Part shown: piece after piece, positions 16,666 through 25,307 of the stretch
Numbering within the stretch: position 1 is the first letter of the stretch
Layout of the letters: each line of letters opens with the position of its first letter
Source of the DNA: Nakamurella leprariae
Lineage (GTDB): Bacteria > Actinomycetota > Actinomycetes > Mycobacteriales > Nakamurellaceae
DNA: 64,000 bases
Direction: 5' to 3'
NCBI RefSeq assembly: GCF_016918035.1
Contig: NZ_JAERWK010000026.1
Location: forward strand, 48,782-112,781
Notes under the pieces: generated by a model
What the model saw: the letters and a program-made list of their open reading frames with translations, nothing else
Told to the model about the DNA's origin: nothing
Databases searched by the model: none
Made by a program: the position numbers and the translations under genes

Positions 16666-17445
16666 TCAGAGCGAGGTCATGCCTCCGTCGACCCGGAAGA
16701 TCGCGCCGGTGGCGTAGCTGGACTCGTCCGAGGCCAGGAAGACCATGATCCCCTCGACATCCTCGGGGCGGCCGGGACGGCCCATGGGGATGCGGGACAC
16801 GATGGCGGCCCGGTCCGCCGGGTCGCCACTGATCGCGGTGACCAGCGGGGTCTCGGTGTAGCCGGGGACGGCGGTGTTCACCCGGATCCCACGGTCGGCG
16901 TAGGCCATGGCGACCGCGCGGCCCATCGAGTGCATGCCGCCCTTGGAGCTGCTGTACGCGGTGAACGTGGAACCCTCGCCGTTCAACCCGGTCGGGCTGC
17001 CGGTCAGGATGATCGACCCGCCCGGGGTCGCGCGGGAGTCGTCGAGCATGGCTCGGACCGCGTACTTCAGGGTCAGGAAGGTGCCGGTCAGGTTGACGGC
17101 GATCGTCCGCTGCCAGACGTCCAGTTCCAGGTCGGCGATGGGTGCGTCCTGGCCGAACAGCTGCACGCCCGCGTTGGCCACCACGACGTCCACGGCGAAT
17201 CCGGCTGCGGCGGCCGCGGCGTACCCGGCGGCGACGCTGGCCTCGTCGGCGATGTCCATCTCGACGGCCAGCATCCGGTCGGAATCGTCCGCAGTGTCAG
17301 CCGTGGCCTGCTGGGCCGCGGGCAGGTTGCGGTCGGCGAAGACCACGCGGGCACCCTCGGCGACGAAGCGCTGGGCCACCCGCTGGCCGATGCCGGAGCC
17401 GGCTCCGGTGACGAGTGCGGTCTTGCCGGTCAGTCGGTCACTCAC
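16666..17445 (-). CDS. SDR-family NAD(P) oxidoreductase
   Basis: 259 residues from GTG 17445 with AAGGA upstream; the frame is open further but overlaps the gene before it. Classical SDR: cofactor loop TGAGSGIGQRV (residue 12), NAG in VVANAGVQLFG (about 92), catalytic Ser in ILTGSPTG (about 147), YSSSKGGMHSMG (Y-x3-K about 160), and the closing YATGAIFRVDGGMT. It is the last gene of the minus-strand operon with apnL, apnO and oiaC. In that pathway it could oxidise D-apiose to the lactone or act on erythrulose; neither can be decided from sequence. The known D-apiose dehydrogenase ApsD belongs to a different family. Confidence 0.9.
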   Translation of the reverse strand: MSDRLTGKTALVTGAGSGIGQRVAQRFVAEGARVVFADRNLPAAQQATADTADDSDRMLAVEMDIADEASVAAGYAAAAAAGFAVDVVVANAGVQLFGQDAPIADLELDVWQRTIAVNLTGTFLTLKYAVRAMLDDSRATPGGSIILTGSPTGLNGEGSTFTAYSSSKGGMHSMGRAVAMAYADRGIRVNTAVPGYTETPLVTAISGDPADRAAIVSRIPMGRPGRPEDVEGIMVFLASDESSYATGAIFRVDGGMTSL

Positions 17446-17501
17446 GTCGTGGTCCTTCTCATCGGGTGGTCGGTCGGATCTGGCGGGACGGGACGTCTGG
17501 G

Positions 17502-19460
17502 TCAGGACCGACCGAGCACGATCCGGACGGCGGTGTCGGACGGCAGCGCGACCTCGACCGGTTCGGCGCCGTTCGCACCGGCCCGCACGGCGACCGCCTC
17601 GCCGGGACCGAGCGGATCGCTGGTCAGCACCGCGCGGCAGGCGGGCAGGTCCAGGGTGATCGTCACCGTCGTTCGGTCGAGATTGGCGATCAGCAGCACG
17701 GTCTCGTCGCCGACGTCGGCGGCCAGGGCCGAGACCCGGTCGGGCAGCGCGCCCAGCACCGGCCGCCCGGCACGCCCGGCCAACTCGGTGAGCCACGCGG
17801 CCGCCGTCCAGGCCGGGTAGACCGGACCGTCCGCCATCGGCCGCAGCCCGCGCGGACCGGTGGTCTCCATCAGGGTCAGCGAGCGCACACCCGGCACGGC
17901 CAGCGCATCCACCGACGCGATCAGCCAGGCGGCGGCGAACGGCGTCCCCTGCCGCGGGTCCGATGTCTGCACCCGCGGATCGGAGTCGTCCGGCACGACG
18001 GGAAGGCCGGCGGTGGTGGCCACTGCGTTGAACCGGGGCTTGAGGGTGACGGGCCCGATGTCGACCGGGCGTCCGGCCGCCAGCCGGACCGCGTTCGTCG
18101 CGACCACCCGCTGTGCGCCGACACTGTCGACGATGTGCTCCCGTTCGATCGTGTGCATCTGCGGGGTGATGCTGAACGTCAGGGCGGGTAGGTCGGTGGG
18201 CAGCCGGTGCAGCTGCCTGTTCAGCTCGGTGAAGTGTGACCGCGCACCGCCGACCAGCGCACCGGCCGGTACCGCCCCGCCGTCGGACGACGAGACCGCC
18301 TGCCACAGTTCGGGTTCGGTGACGTGTGTGCTGGGTGAGAAGACGCCCAGCCGGCGGACCGGGAGCTCGACCAGGGCGGGCAGCGCATCGGTCACCGCGG
18401 CCGGGTCGTCGGCGATGAGCCGCACGTCCAGGTCGGCCGACCACCGTCCCGCCTCGGCCGAGGCCCGGTCCAGGTGGGGGCGCCCCGCCGGCGCCCGCCC
18501 GGGCCCGTGCAACCCCCCCCCCGCCCCCCCGGGCGGGGCGACGTGCTCGGCGGGCTGGTCGATGTGGGGGCCACGCCCGGTCGCGTGCACCAGTGCGGCC
18601 CTGGCGTGGACGTCCACCGGGTCGAGCACCGCGGTGCTGGCCGCCAGCGCGATCTCGGGGAGGACGCCGGCCGGGTCGCCGAGGGTCAGGCGGGCGGGGG
18701 TGACCGGTCCCGGCTCGGTGCGGGCCGGCTCGCCGAGCGTGGTGACGGTCAGGGTGGCCGTCTGCACGATCTCGTCGCCGGGCTGCACCGCGACCGGGAA
18801 CGGCTCGGTCAGCGGCGTGGAGTACGTCTTGAACGACGCGTCCGTCCAGTTCCGCTGGTCCTCGGTCTCGAAGACGTCCCCGGTGAGCGCGAGCCGCGCT
18901 TGCAGGTGCCCGGTCGACCAGCGGAGTGCGGCGACGTCGCGCAGGGGCTGGTGCGGTCCGATCTCGACCGGGAAGGCGCCGTCGTGCTCGGCCCCGGCCG
19001 GGTCGGTGACGGTGAACCGGCGGCCGGCGTCCGACATCGGGTGCAGCACCACCAGGCCGATCCGATTGCGGCGGAACGGCGCTCGCGCCCGGCAGGTCGC
19101 CCGGACGGCCAGACCACTGGGCGAGAACTCGATCTCGCCGTCCCAGGACAGCAGCGGAGCCGAGGCGTCCGCCTCGCCGTGGTCGACGCGCAGCCGGATC
19201 AGCAGCGAGTCACCGGCGGGCTCGATGTCCAGCGAGCGCCGGTGCGGCGGCACGGTGCCCCAGTCCTGGTCGCGCACCACCACCCGGACGGCCCGGAGCA
19301 GTACGACGCCGTCGTGGGCGATGTCGGCGAGCTCGTCGTTGCGGAGCTCAGCTGTCCAGCGGCCGTGGGCCAGCGGCACGGGGGAGTCGACGCCCCCCGG
19401 CGGGGAGGAGTCAAGGGTGCCCGGCACCGGGTCGTGCCGCAGGTCGGGACCGGTCACCAT
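17502..19460 (-). CDS. apnL: D-apionate lactonase (ApnL)-like protein
   Basis: 652 residues from ATG 19460 with GGAGGAG 7 nt upstream. The N-terminal beta-rich part contains VRVVVRDQDWGTVPPH near residue 60, and the C-terminal half looks like a barrel with ITPQMHTIEREHIVDS (residue about 428), LKPRFNAVAT, and QGTPFAAAWLIAS, followed by a beta domain. Family, size and the neighbouring apnO/oiaC genes agree with ApnL, which hydrolyses D-apionolactone to D-apionate. A run of ten then seven C residues at 18513-18530 encodes a Gly/Pro-rich patch (residues about 305-330) that looks foreign to the fold. If that patch is a base-calling or slippage artefact, the local frame may be wrong. Family call is from remembered sequence patterns plus context. 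Confidence 0.75.
   Translation of the reverse strand: MVTGPDLRHDPVPGTLDSSPPGGVDSPVPLAHGRWTAELRNDELADIAHDGVVLLRAVRVVVRDQDWGTVPPHRRSLDIEPAGDSLLIRLRVDHGEADASAPLLSWDGEIEFSPSGLAVRATCRARAPFRRNRIGLVVLHPMSDAGRRFTVTDPAGAEHDGAFPVEIGPHQPLRDVAALRWSTGHLQARLALTGDVFETEDQRNWTDASFKTYSTPLTEPFPVAVQPGDEIVQTATLTVTTLGEPARTEPGPVTPARLTLGDPAGVLPEIALAASTAVLDPVDVHARAALVHATGRGPHIDQPAEHVAPPGGAGGGLHGPGRAPAGRPHLDRASAEAGRWSADLDVRLIADDPAAVTDALPALVELPVRRLGVFSPSTHVTEPELWQAVSSSDGGAVPAGALVGGARSHFTELNRQLHRLPTDLPALTFSITPQMHTIEREHIVDSVGAQRVVATNAVRLAAGRPVDIGPVTLKPRFNAVATTAGLPVVPDDSDPRVQTSDPRQGTPFAAAWLIASVDALAVPGVRSLTLMETTGPRGLRPMADGPVYPAWTAAAWLTELAGRAGRPVLGALPDRVSALAADVGDETVLLIANLDRTTVTITLDLPACRAVLTSDPLGPGEAVAVRAGANGAEPVEVALPSDTAVRIVLGRS
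18513..18538. repeat. homopolymeric C tract inside apnL
   Basis: Ten C, one G, seven C, then GGGCGGGG. On the coding (minus) strand these are long G runs. Such tracts are slippage-prone in replication and error-prone in sequencing. The predicted peptide here (PPGGAGGGLHGPGRAPAGR) is unlike the rest of the protein, although the frame stays open on both sides. Confidence 0.8.
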
Positions 19461-19511
19461 CGACTCCTCCGCAGATCAGGTGCGCCCGGCCGGTCGGCCG
19501 GGCACGGCCGC

Positions 19512-20378
19512 TCAGGCCTGGGTGGCCTCGGGCAGCCCCAGCATGCGGGCGATGTTGGCGTCCAGCTCGCTGTCGTCGAAGATCTTCTTCCAGTCGTCCT
19601 TGATCAGCGTCTTGCGGCCGTAGTCCATGGCGATCAGGCAGGCCTCGGAGAACGGGTTGTCGCCGCGCAGGCCGTTGGCCAGCGCCACCTGGGTGTGGCC
19701 GTAGAGCATGGCCTTGGCCGCCTTCTCCGGCACGCCCACGGTGTTGATGGTCTCCTGCAGCGCCTCCTGCAGCAGCTCGCCGATCATGCAGGCGACCGTC
19801 TCGACCAGGGTGGGCTCGAGCACCGCGAGCTGCTTGACCGTCACCCAGTGCACGTCGACGACCGGGGCGTACATGGCCCGGATGACCGTCTCGGTGGCCT
19901 CCTGCTGCTCCGGGGTGCCCTGCTCGAAGGCGGCGACGACCTCCTGGGGAGCGGCGATGCCGCCGAAGGTGTCGGCCCACTGCTCCTTGGTCGTCCGCTC
20001 GAAGAACACCGACGGGTGGCACGGGTGGGCGACGGCGAAGGCCACGTCCTCCCGATCGGCCAGCAGTCGGGCGTAGGCGGCGGCCGGATCCAGGGTCAGC
20101 ACCACCGCGCCGGTGCGCAGCTGCGGCACCACCGCGTGGGAGACCGCGCCCAGCGCCCGGTCCGGGACGGCCAGGATGACGACATCGGCGTTCGCCACGG
20201 CGGTGTCGAGCTCGGTCAGGGTGCGGCCGCTCTCCGTGACGCGCTCGGCGCCGGCCGGGCTGTTCTCGACGTAGGCGACGGTGTGCTCGGTGCGTTGCAG
20301 GTTGTTGGACACCCGCATGCCCATCTTGCCGCCGGCGCCGACCACGGCGATCGTGAGGGTGGAGGTGGGTGCGCTCAT
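19512..20378 (-). CDS. apnO: D-apionate oxidoisomerase (ApnO)-like dehydrogenase
   Basis: 288 residues from ATG 20378, which overlaps the stop of the upstream oiaC-like gene (ATGA) after GAGGAG. Rossmann start TIAVVGAGGKMGMRVSNNL, VVILAVPDRALGAV near residue 73, and the motif AHPCHPSVFFERT near 120; an all-helical C-terminal domain of the 6-phosphogluconate dehydrogenase type follows (VKQLAVLEPTLVETVACM). ApnO oxidises and isomerises D-apionate to 3-oxo-isoapionate with NAD. Proteins annotated as phosphogluconate dehydrogenase C-terminal-domain proteins belong here. Neighbouring lactonase and decarboxylase genes support the call. Confidence 0.8.
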   Translation of the reverse strand: MSAPTSTLTIAVVGAGGKMGMRVSNNLQRTEHTVAYVENSPAGAERVTESGRTLTELDTAVANADVVILAVPDRALGAVSHAVVPQLRTGAVVLTLDPAAAYARLLADREDVAFAVAHPCHPSVFFERTTKEQWADTFGGIAAPQEVVAAFEQGTPEQQEATETVIRAMYAPVVDVHWVTVKQLAVLEPTLVETVACMIGELLQEALQETINTVGVPEKAAKAMLYGHTQVALANGLRGDNPFSEACLIAMDYGRKTLIKDDWKKIFDDSELDANIARMLGLPEATQA

Positions 20379-21214
20379 GACTGGTTGCTCCTCAGGTACG
20401 CGACGTTGTGGGCGGTCCACTGCTGTTCGACGGCGACGGTCTCCTCCGCGGAGTCCTGCCAGGGCAGCCAGTGCTCGACGATCTGACTCACCTCGGGGCC
20501 CGGGGCCAGGCGGTCCACCATGCCCCGGTAGTCCAGCAACCCCTCGCCGAGGGGGGCGCCGACCAGGTTGAACCCGACCCACCCAGCCTGCCGGGTGAAG
20601 CGGAAGTCCTTGATGTGCATGTTCTTCACGTACGGCCGGGCCAGCTCGACGACGTCGGCCGGGAGCTCCAGCGCGGCGACGCAGTTGGCCGGGTCGGTGC
20701 AGATGCCGAGATGGCCGCTGTCCACGGTGCGGACGACCTCGACCAGGGTCGGGGTGGGTAGCTGCTCGTAGGTCTCCAGGGCCAGGGTGACGCCGGCCTG
20801 CTCCCACGCGGGCAGCGCGGTGCCGAGCATGTCGATGGCCTCGCCCACCGTCGGTCGGGAGTCCGCGGCGTGGAGCATCGAGCGGACGAGCGTGACGTCC
20901 AGGTCCTGGGCCAGCCGCAGCCAGGCGGCCAGGACGGACGGTTCGACGCCGCGGGTGCCCAGCTCCAGGCGCAGACCGAGCCGCTCGGCCTGCGCCCGCA
21001 GCTCCGCGCGTTGGCGGGTGTCCAGGGCCAGGACGGCCGGGAAGTCGCAGATCTGGAAGACGTCCACGCCGTGCTCGGCGGTGCGCTCGAGCATGTCGGC
21101 GAGGGTCAGCGGACGGTCCACCCGGTCGGACCACTGCCAGAAGAACGCGTAGGTGCTCAGGCCGATAGGCCCGTGGGCCTCGGTCGAGTCAGACAACGGC
21201 GTCGGTGTGCTCAT
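20375..21214 (-). CDS. oiaC: TIM-barrel sugar isomerase-family protein, likely 3-oxo-isoapionate decarboxylase (OiaC)
   Basis: 279 residues if started at ATG 21214; a TTG at 21247 is the only longer option and would sit on the operator. The fold is the xylose-isomerase-like AP-endonuclease 2 barrel. Metal-ligand candidates are E in LALETYEQ, D in GICTDPANCV, H in VKNMHIKDF and E in QIVEHWLPW. In known D-apionate pathways OiaC of this superfamily turns 3-oxo-isoapionate into L-erythrulose and CO2. It is the first gene of the minus-strand operon and overlaps apnO by 4 nt. A general sugar epimerase role is the alternative. Confidence 0.7.
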   Translation of the reverse strand: MSTPTPLSDSTEAHGPIGLSTYAFFWQWSDRVDRPLTLADMLERTAEHGVDVFQICDFPAVLALDTRQRAELRAQAERLGLRLELGTRGVEPSVLAAWLRLAQDLDVTLVRSMLHAADSRPTVGEAIDMLGTALPAWEQAGVTLALETYEQLPTPTLVEVVRTVDSGHLGICTDPANCVAALELPADVVELARPYVKNMHIKDFRFTRQAGWVGFNLVGAPLGEGLLDYRGMVDRLAPGPEVSQIVEHWLPWQDSAEETVAVEQQWTAHNVAYLRSNQS

Positions 21215-21234
21215 CGTCCGGAACGGTACCGGCA

Positions 21235-21305
21235 ATTGGTCGACCAATCAACCGGTCGACCGATGGCTGGTCTCGGCCGGGGAGCGTCGATACAGTGGTC
21301 GACTG
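21235..21305. promoter_or_regulatory. FadR/GntR-type operators between oiaC and the GntR gene
   Basis: Three GTCGAC-centred elements occupy the divergent gap. ATTGGTCGACCAAT (21235-21248) is a perfect 14-bp palindrome carrying the TGGT-N2-ACCA core known for FadR-subfamily regulators. CGGTCGACCG (21253-21262) is a perfect 10-bp palindrome 16 bp further on. CAGTGGTCGACTG (21293-21305) is imperfect. They should be bound by the GntR protein at 21359 to repress both directions (inference). Confidence 0.7.
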
Positions 21306-21358
21306 CGGGTGCGCCGTCGGCCGCCCGCGAGCGCGCGACGAGTGGGAGGGGATGCCGC

Positions 21359-22129
21359 ATGGCCGAACTCGCACCGATGACCCCGGTGGGCGGCGCGCTA
21401 ACGCCGGTGGAGCGGTCCTCGGTGGTGTCCGTGGTGGCCCAGCGACTGCTCGACCACCTCACCGGCGGCAACTTCGCGCCCGGCACGCGGCTGCCTCCGG
21501 AGCGTCAGCTGGCCGAGGCGCTCGGCGTCGGCCGGTCCACCCTGCGGGAGGCGATGGCGGCGCTGGGTGTGCTGGGTCTGGTCGATGTCCGTCCCGGATC
21601 CGGCAGCTACCTGACCGCCGACAGCTCCGAGCTGCTCTCCCGCGCGATCGAGTGGAGCCTGACGCTCCGCCAACCCCGGACCCGGGACCTGATCGAGCTG
21701 CGCGAGTTCCTCGAGGTGATGACCGCGCAGCTCGCCGCGGCTCGCGCCGACGATGACGACATCGGGGCGTTGGAGCGTCATGTCGAGGCGATGCGGCAGG
21801 CCGGGGACGACGTGGACGCGTTCGTGGCCGCCGACTTGGCCTTCCACTTCGAGGCCGCCCGGATCGCCGGCAACACCGTGCTGCAGGACATCCTGTCCAG
21901 CATCCGGTCGTTGCTGCAGGTCTGGTTCGACCGCACCCTGCGGGTGCCGGGCACGATCGGGGCCACGCTGGCCGAGCACGAGGCCGTCTTCGACGCCATC
22001 CGGGCCCGGTCGCCGGAAGCGGCGCAGCGGCGTATGCAGGAGTTGATGGACGCCGCGGACGTCCGGCTGACCGCCACGGTCGGCAGCGTGGACGAGTCGT
22101 CGGGACCGGACCCGGACGACTCGGACTGA
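21359..22129 (+). CDS. FadR-subfamily GntR transcriptional regulator
   Basis: 256 residues from ATG 21359, with GGGAGGGG ending 8 nt upstream. The winged HTH is at residues about 20-80 (FAPGTRLPPERQLAEALGV, RSTLREAMAALGVLGLVDV). The FCD all-helical effector domain follows, with metal-ligand His in FHFEAAR (about 165) and LAEHEAVFDAI (about 208). It faces the apionate operon across GTCGAC palindromes. FadR-type FCD regulators typically sense carboxylates or sugar acids, which suits an apionate pathway. Confidence 0.92.
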   Translation: MAELAPMTPVGGALTPVERSSVVSVVAQRLLDHLTGGNFAPGTRLPPERQLAEALGVGRSTLREAMAALGVLGLVDVRPGSGSYLTADSSELLSRAIEWSLTLRQPRTRDLIELREFLEVMTAQLAAARADDDDIGALERHVEAMRQAGDDVDAFVAADLAFHFEAARIAGNTVLQDILSSIRSLLQVWFDRTLRVPGTIGATLAEHEAVFDAIRARSPEAAQRRMQELMDAADVRLTATVGSVDESSGPDPDDSD

Positions 22130-22143
22130 TGGAGGAGGTCCCG

Positions 22144-23160
22144 ATGCCGGTCGTCGACAACGCGATCTACTCCTCGGGTGTCAGGGTGGCGCACCCGGTC
22201 ACGCTCGAGGACACGTACCGGGCGCTGGAGGGTAGCGGCGGCTTCGCCTGGATCGGGCTGTACCGCCCCAAGGAGGCCGAGATGCGATCCGTGGCCAGCG
22301 AGTTCGGCATCCATCCGCTGGCCGTCGAGGACACGATCACCGCGCACCAGCGGCCGAAGCTGGAGCGGTACGGCGACGTGCTCTTCACCGTGCTGCGCCC
22401 GGCCCGGTACCTCGACGCCGAGGAGGAGGTCGAGTTCGGTGAGGTGCACATCTTCAGCGGGCCCGACTTCGTGGTGACGGTCCGGCACGCCGAGTCTCCT
22501 GACCTGGCGGCGGTGCGGCACCGCATGGAGTGCGATCCGGAGTTGCTCGCGCTGGGTCCGGAGGCGGTGCTCTACGCGGTGCTGGACCAGGTGGTCGACG
22601 AGTACTTCCCGGTGCTGGCCGGCCTGCAGCACGACATCGACGAGATCGAGGATCAGGTCTTCGGCGGCGATCCCGAGGTGTCCCGCCGCATCTACGAGCT
22701 GCTGCGTGAGGTCATCGGGCTGCAACGCGCCACCACACCGCTGCTGGGTGCACTGGCGCAGCTGCAGGCCGGCTTCGAGAAGTACCACACCGATCAGGAA
22801 CTCCAGCGGTACCTGCGCGACGTCCGCGACCACACCGTGCGCGTGGTGGAGCGGACCGAGGGCTTCCGGGTGCTGCTGCAGAACATGCTCACCGTCAACG
22901 CGACCTTGGTCGGGCAGCGACAGAACGACGAGATGCAGCGGATGACCGAGGCGAGCCTGTCCCAGGGCGAAGAGGTCAAGCGCATCTCCGCGTGGGCGGC
23001 GATCCTGTTCGCGCCCAGTCTGGTCGGCGGCATCTACGGCATGAACTTCGTCGACATGCCGGGCCTGGACTCGCGGTTCGGCTTCCCGCTGTCGATCGTC
23101 GGCATGCTCGCGGTGTCGGTGGTGCTGTGGCTGGTGTTCAGACGCCGCGGCTGGCTGTGA
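22144..23160 (+). CDS. corA: CorA-family magnesium/cobalt transporter
   Basis: 338 residues. ATG 22129 overlaps the previous stop, but GGAGGAGG at 22131-22138 sits properly before ATG 22144, so that start is used. A large soluble alpha/beta domain (VEDTITAHQRPKLERYGDVL) is followed by a long helix and two C-terminal transmembrane helices with the signature YGMNF between them (residue about 296) and a basic RRRGWL end. CorA pentamers admit Mg2+ across the cytoplasmic membrane. The 14-nt distance from the GntR gene is probably fortuitous. Confidence 0.93.
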   Translation: MPVVDNAIYSSGVRVAHPVTLEDTYRALEGSGGFAWIGLYRPKEAEMRSVASEFGIHPLAVEDTITAHQRPKLERYGDVLFTVLRPARYLDAEEEVEFGEVHIFSGPDFVVTVRHAESPDLAAVRHRMECDPELLALGPEAVLYAVLDQVVDEYFPVLAGLQHDIDEIEDQVFGGDPEVSRRIYELLREVIGLQRATTPLLGALAQLQAGFEKYHTDQELQRYLRDVRDHTVRVVERTEGFRVLLQNMLTVNATLVGQRQNDEMQRMTEASLSQGEEVKRISAWAAILFAPSLVGGIYGMNFVDMPGLDSRFGFPLSIVGMLAVSVVLWLVFRRRGWL

Positions 23161-23206
23161 CGACTGGCGAGCCGGCGGCGCCGACGGCGGGCGACCGCAC
23201 GGCCGG

Positions 23207-23776
23207 TCAGGACCCGCCGGTCGGGTCCCAGCGTCCGCGGAGCCGGTCGATGAGCGCGTGCACGTCCTGCCGAGTGCAGGGTTTGGGCAACCGGGCGTCG
23301 ACCGTCGGGTAGTCGGCCGGGTCCAGGATGGAGCAGACCGCGATGGCCGCGCCCGCGTGCTGCTCGCGCAGCCGGTCGGTCAGTTCCCAGCCGTTCATGC
23401 CGTCGGTGAGCAGCAGGTCGACCACGGCGAGGTCCAGCCGCTCGCCCCGGCTCATCAGCAGGGCTTCGTCGGCGGACCGGGCGGCCAGCACGGTGCTGCC
23501 TTCGCCCTCGAACCAGATGGTGAGCAGCTCCAGCATGTCCGGGTCGTCGTCCACGATCAGCACGGTCGGCCGGGCGTCTGCGCCGGCGGACCGACGGCCG
23601 TCCCATGGCGTTCGGTCACCGTCTCCCTGCGTCGGGAGCGCCGCGGCGCGCCGGCCCGCCACCCGCTCGATCCAGCCGTTCGCGGAATCGTCGTCGGATG
23701 TCGGCGTCGCCACGACGACCGGGCCGGCGAACAGGACACGATCGGGTCGCTGATCAAGGAGCAACGGACGGATCAT
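23207..23776 (-). CDS. single-domain response regulator with N-terminal extension
   Basis: 189 residues if started at ATG 23776. The C-terminal 115 residues are a CheY-like receiver: VLIVDDDPDMLELL, the acceptor Asp in LAVVDLLLTDGMNGWEL, and Lys in ARLPKPCTR. The N-terminal 75 residues are low complexity and match nothing I know. No output domain is present, so it may act by protein contact. The start is uncertain because no strong ribosome site is visible. Confidence 0.75.
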   Translation of the reverse strand: MIRPLLLDQRPDRVLFAGPVVVATPTSDDDSANGWIERVAGRRAAALPTQGDGDRTPWDGRRSAGADARPTVLIVDDDPDMLELLTIWFEGEGSTVLAARSADEALLMSRGERLDLAVVDLLLTDGMNGWELTDRLREQHAGAAIAVCSILDPADYPTVDARLPKPCTRQDVHALIDRLRGRWDPTGGS

Positions 23777-23952
23777 GAACCGACTGTAGTCGTGCGGATG
23801 CGGCCCGCGCACCGCCCGGCCGGTGTGACCAGCGCGGACGATGGGCGACCGCCGCATGATCATCCTAGGCCGGGCGGGTGACGGTGATCCCGTCCGGCTG
23901 TGTGGCCGTCACCGGATCGGCGTCCAGGACCGGGACGGCGCCGGCCCGGAGG

Positions 23953-24498
23953 TCAGATCAGGCTGCGCCAGTAGTCCCAGAACGCGCCCAGGATCAGCGC
24001 GATGATCACGACGTACCAGAGGGCCAGGACGGCGCCGCCGATGCGGCGCAGCCCGGTCAGCCCGGACCAGGTGTCCAGCGTGGTGAACCAGAAGATCGGG
24101 ATGATCACCACCCAGACCGCCAGGCAGTACAGGCACAGGGCGCGGATGTCGTACAGGCTGGCCGCGATCAGCCAGTGCACGAACACCACCGCGGCCATGG
24201 TGCCGAGGTTCATGGCCACCCGGAACCAGCGCGCCGGCCGGAACCCGGCCAGCACGACGACGCCGGTGGTGACCACGACGGCGAACCCGGCGATGCCGAG
24301 CAGGGGATTGGGGAACCCGAAGGCGGCGGCCTGGGTGCTGTCCATCACCGAGCCGCAGGACAGCACCGGGTTGAACGAGCAGCTGGGGACGTAGCTCGGG
24401 TCGCGCAGCCGCTCGATCTTCTCGATCGTCAGCGCGAACGCGGCGATCAGCCCGATGCCGCCGCCGACGACGTACAGCCAGGCCAGGGCCCGGCTCAT
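23953..24498 (-). CDS. vitamin K epoxide reductase (VKOR) family protein
   Basis: 181 residues from ATG 24498, overlapping the dsbA stop (ATGA). Five hydrophobic segments; the loop cysteines are in PSCSFNPVLSCGSVM (residues about 39-52) and the quinone-side CxxC is in IRALCLYCLAVW (about 123-126). Bacterial VKOR proteins reoxidise DsbA-like thiol oxidants and pass electrons to menaquinone in the membrane. Translational coupling to the DsbA-like gene fits this directly. Confidence 0.92.
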   Translation of the reverse strand: MSRALAWLYVVGGGIGLIAAFALTIEKIERLRDPSYVPSCSFNPVLSCGSVMDSTQAAAFGFPNPLLGIAGFAVVVTTGVVVLAGFRPARWFRVAMNLGTMAAVVFVHWLIAASLYDIRALCLYCLAVWVVIIPIFWFTTLDTWSGLTGLRRIGGAVLALWYVVIIALILGAFWDYWRSLI

Positions 24499-25307
24499 CC
24501 GGCGAGCGCCTCGTCGATCTCCGCCCGGAACGAGTCCAGCACCTCGGCCGCGGTGCTGCCCGATGCCTGGAACTCCTCGCCGTTCAGGAAGAACGTGGGG
24601 GTCGCGGACACGTCGAGGGTGGTGCCGTCGGCCTGATCGCGGTCGACGATGGCCTGCACCTGATCGGAGGCCATGTCGGTGCGGAACTGCGCGACGTCCA
24701 GGCCGAGGTCCTGGGCCAGCCCCTCGAAGAAGGTGGTCGCCACGGCCTGGTCGGTGTTGATCGACTGCCCGGTGGAGGCCCACTGCTGCCAGGTGTCGTA
24801 GAGCGCGTGGTACATCTCGGCCCACTTGCCCTGCAGGCCGGCCGCCTCGGCGGCGCGCGCGGCCGGCACGGCCAGCGGGTGCATCTGCAACGGGTAGTTG
24901 CGGACCACGAAGGTGATCCGGCCGTCGTACTCCTGCTCCAGCTGCGAGGTGACGCCTTCGTAGAAGTTCACGCACGCCGGGCACTGGTAGTCCAGGAACT
25001 CGACCAGGGTCACCTTGCCGGCGTCGGCGCCCTGGCCCTCGGACAGGGTGTGCGCGCCCACCGGGACCAGCGTCTCGTTCGAGACCGGCCCCGCCTCGTC
25101 GGACCGGTTGAACCACAGCACCGCTCCGATGATCAGCGCGGCGACCACGACCACCGCGCCGATCAGGATGACGTTCAGCGACGGACCCCGCCGCGCCGCG
25201 GTGACCGGGTTCGGTCGGCTGGCCACGGCCGAGGCCCGAGAGGGGGTCCGGGTCACGGGTCGCCCGGACCTGTTCGCGGGCTTCTTCCGCTTGCGTGACT
25301 CCGGCAT
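24495..25307 (-). CDS. membrane-anchored DsbA-like thiol oxidoreductase
   Basis: 270 residues from ATG 25307 with CAGGAG upstream. A basic, disordered 43-residue cytoplasmic tail precedes one transmembrane helix (NVILIGAVVVVAALIIGAVL, about 45-64). The exported thioredoxin-fold domain has the active-site CPAC in FLDYQCPACVNFY (residue about 112) and the cis-Pro in DVSATPTFFLNG. Such proteins introduce disulfides into exported proteins. The next gene encodes VKOR, its likely re-oxidant. Confidence 0.93.
   Translation of the reverse strand: MPESRKRKKPANRSGRPVTRTPSRASAVASRPNPVTAARRGPSLNVILIGAVVVVAALIIGAVLWFNRSDEAGPVSNETLVPVGAHTLSEGQGADAGKVTLVEFLDYQCPACVNFYEGVTSQLEQEYDGRITFVVRNYPLQMHPLAVPAARAAEAAGLQGKWAEMYHALYDTWQQWASTGQSINTDQAVATTFFEGLAQDLGLDVAQFRTDMASDQVQAIVDRDQADGTTLDVSATPTFFLNGEEFQASGSTAAEVLDSFRAEIDEALAG

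Noticed and set aside
18474..20486. 670-codon plus-strand frame
   Set aside because: Antisense to apnL and apnO; no domain text and a repetitive composition.
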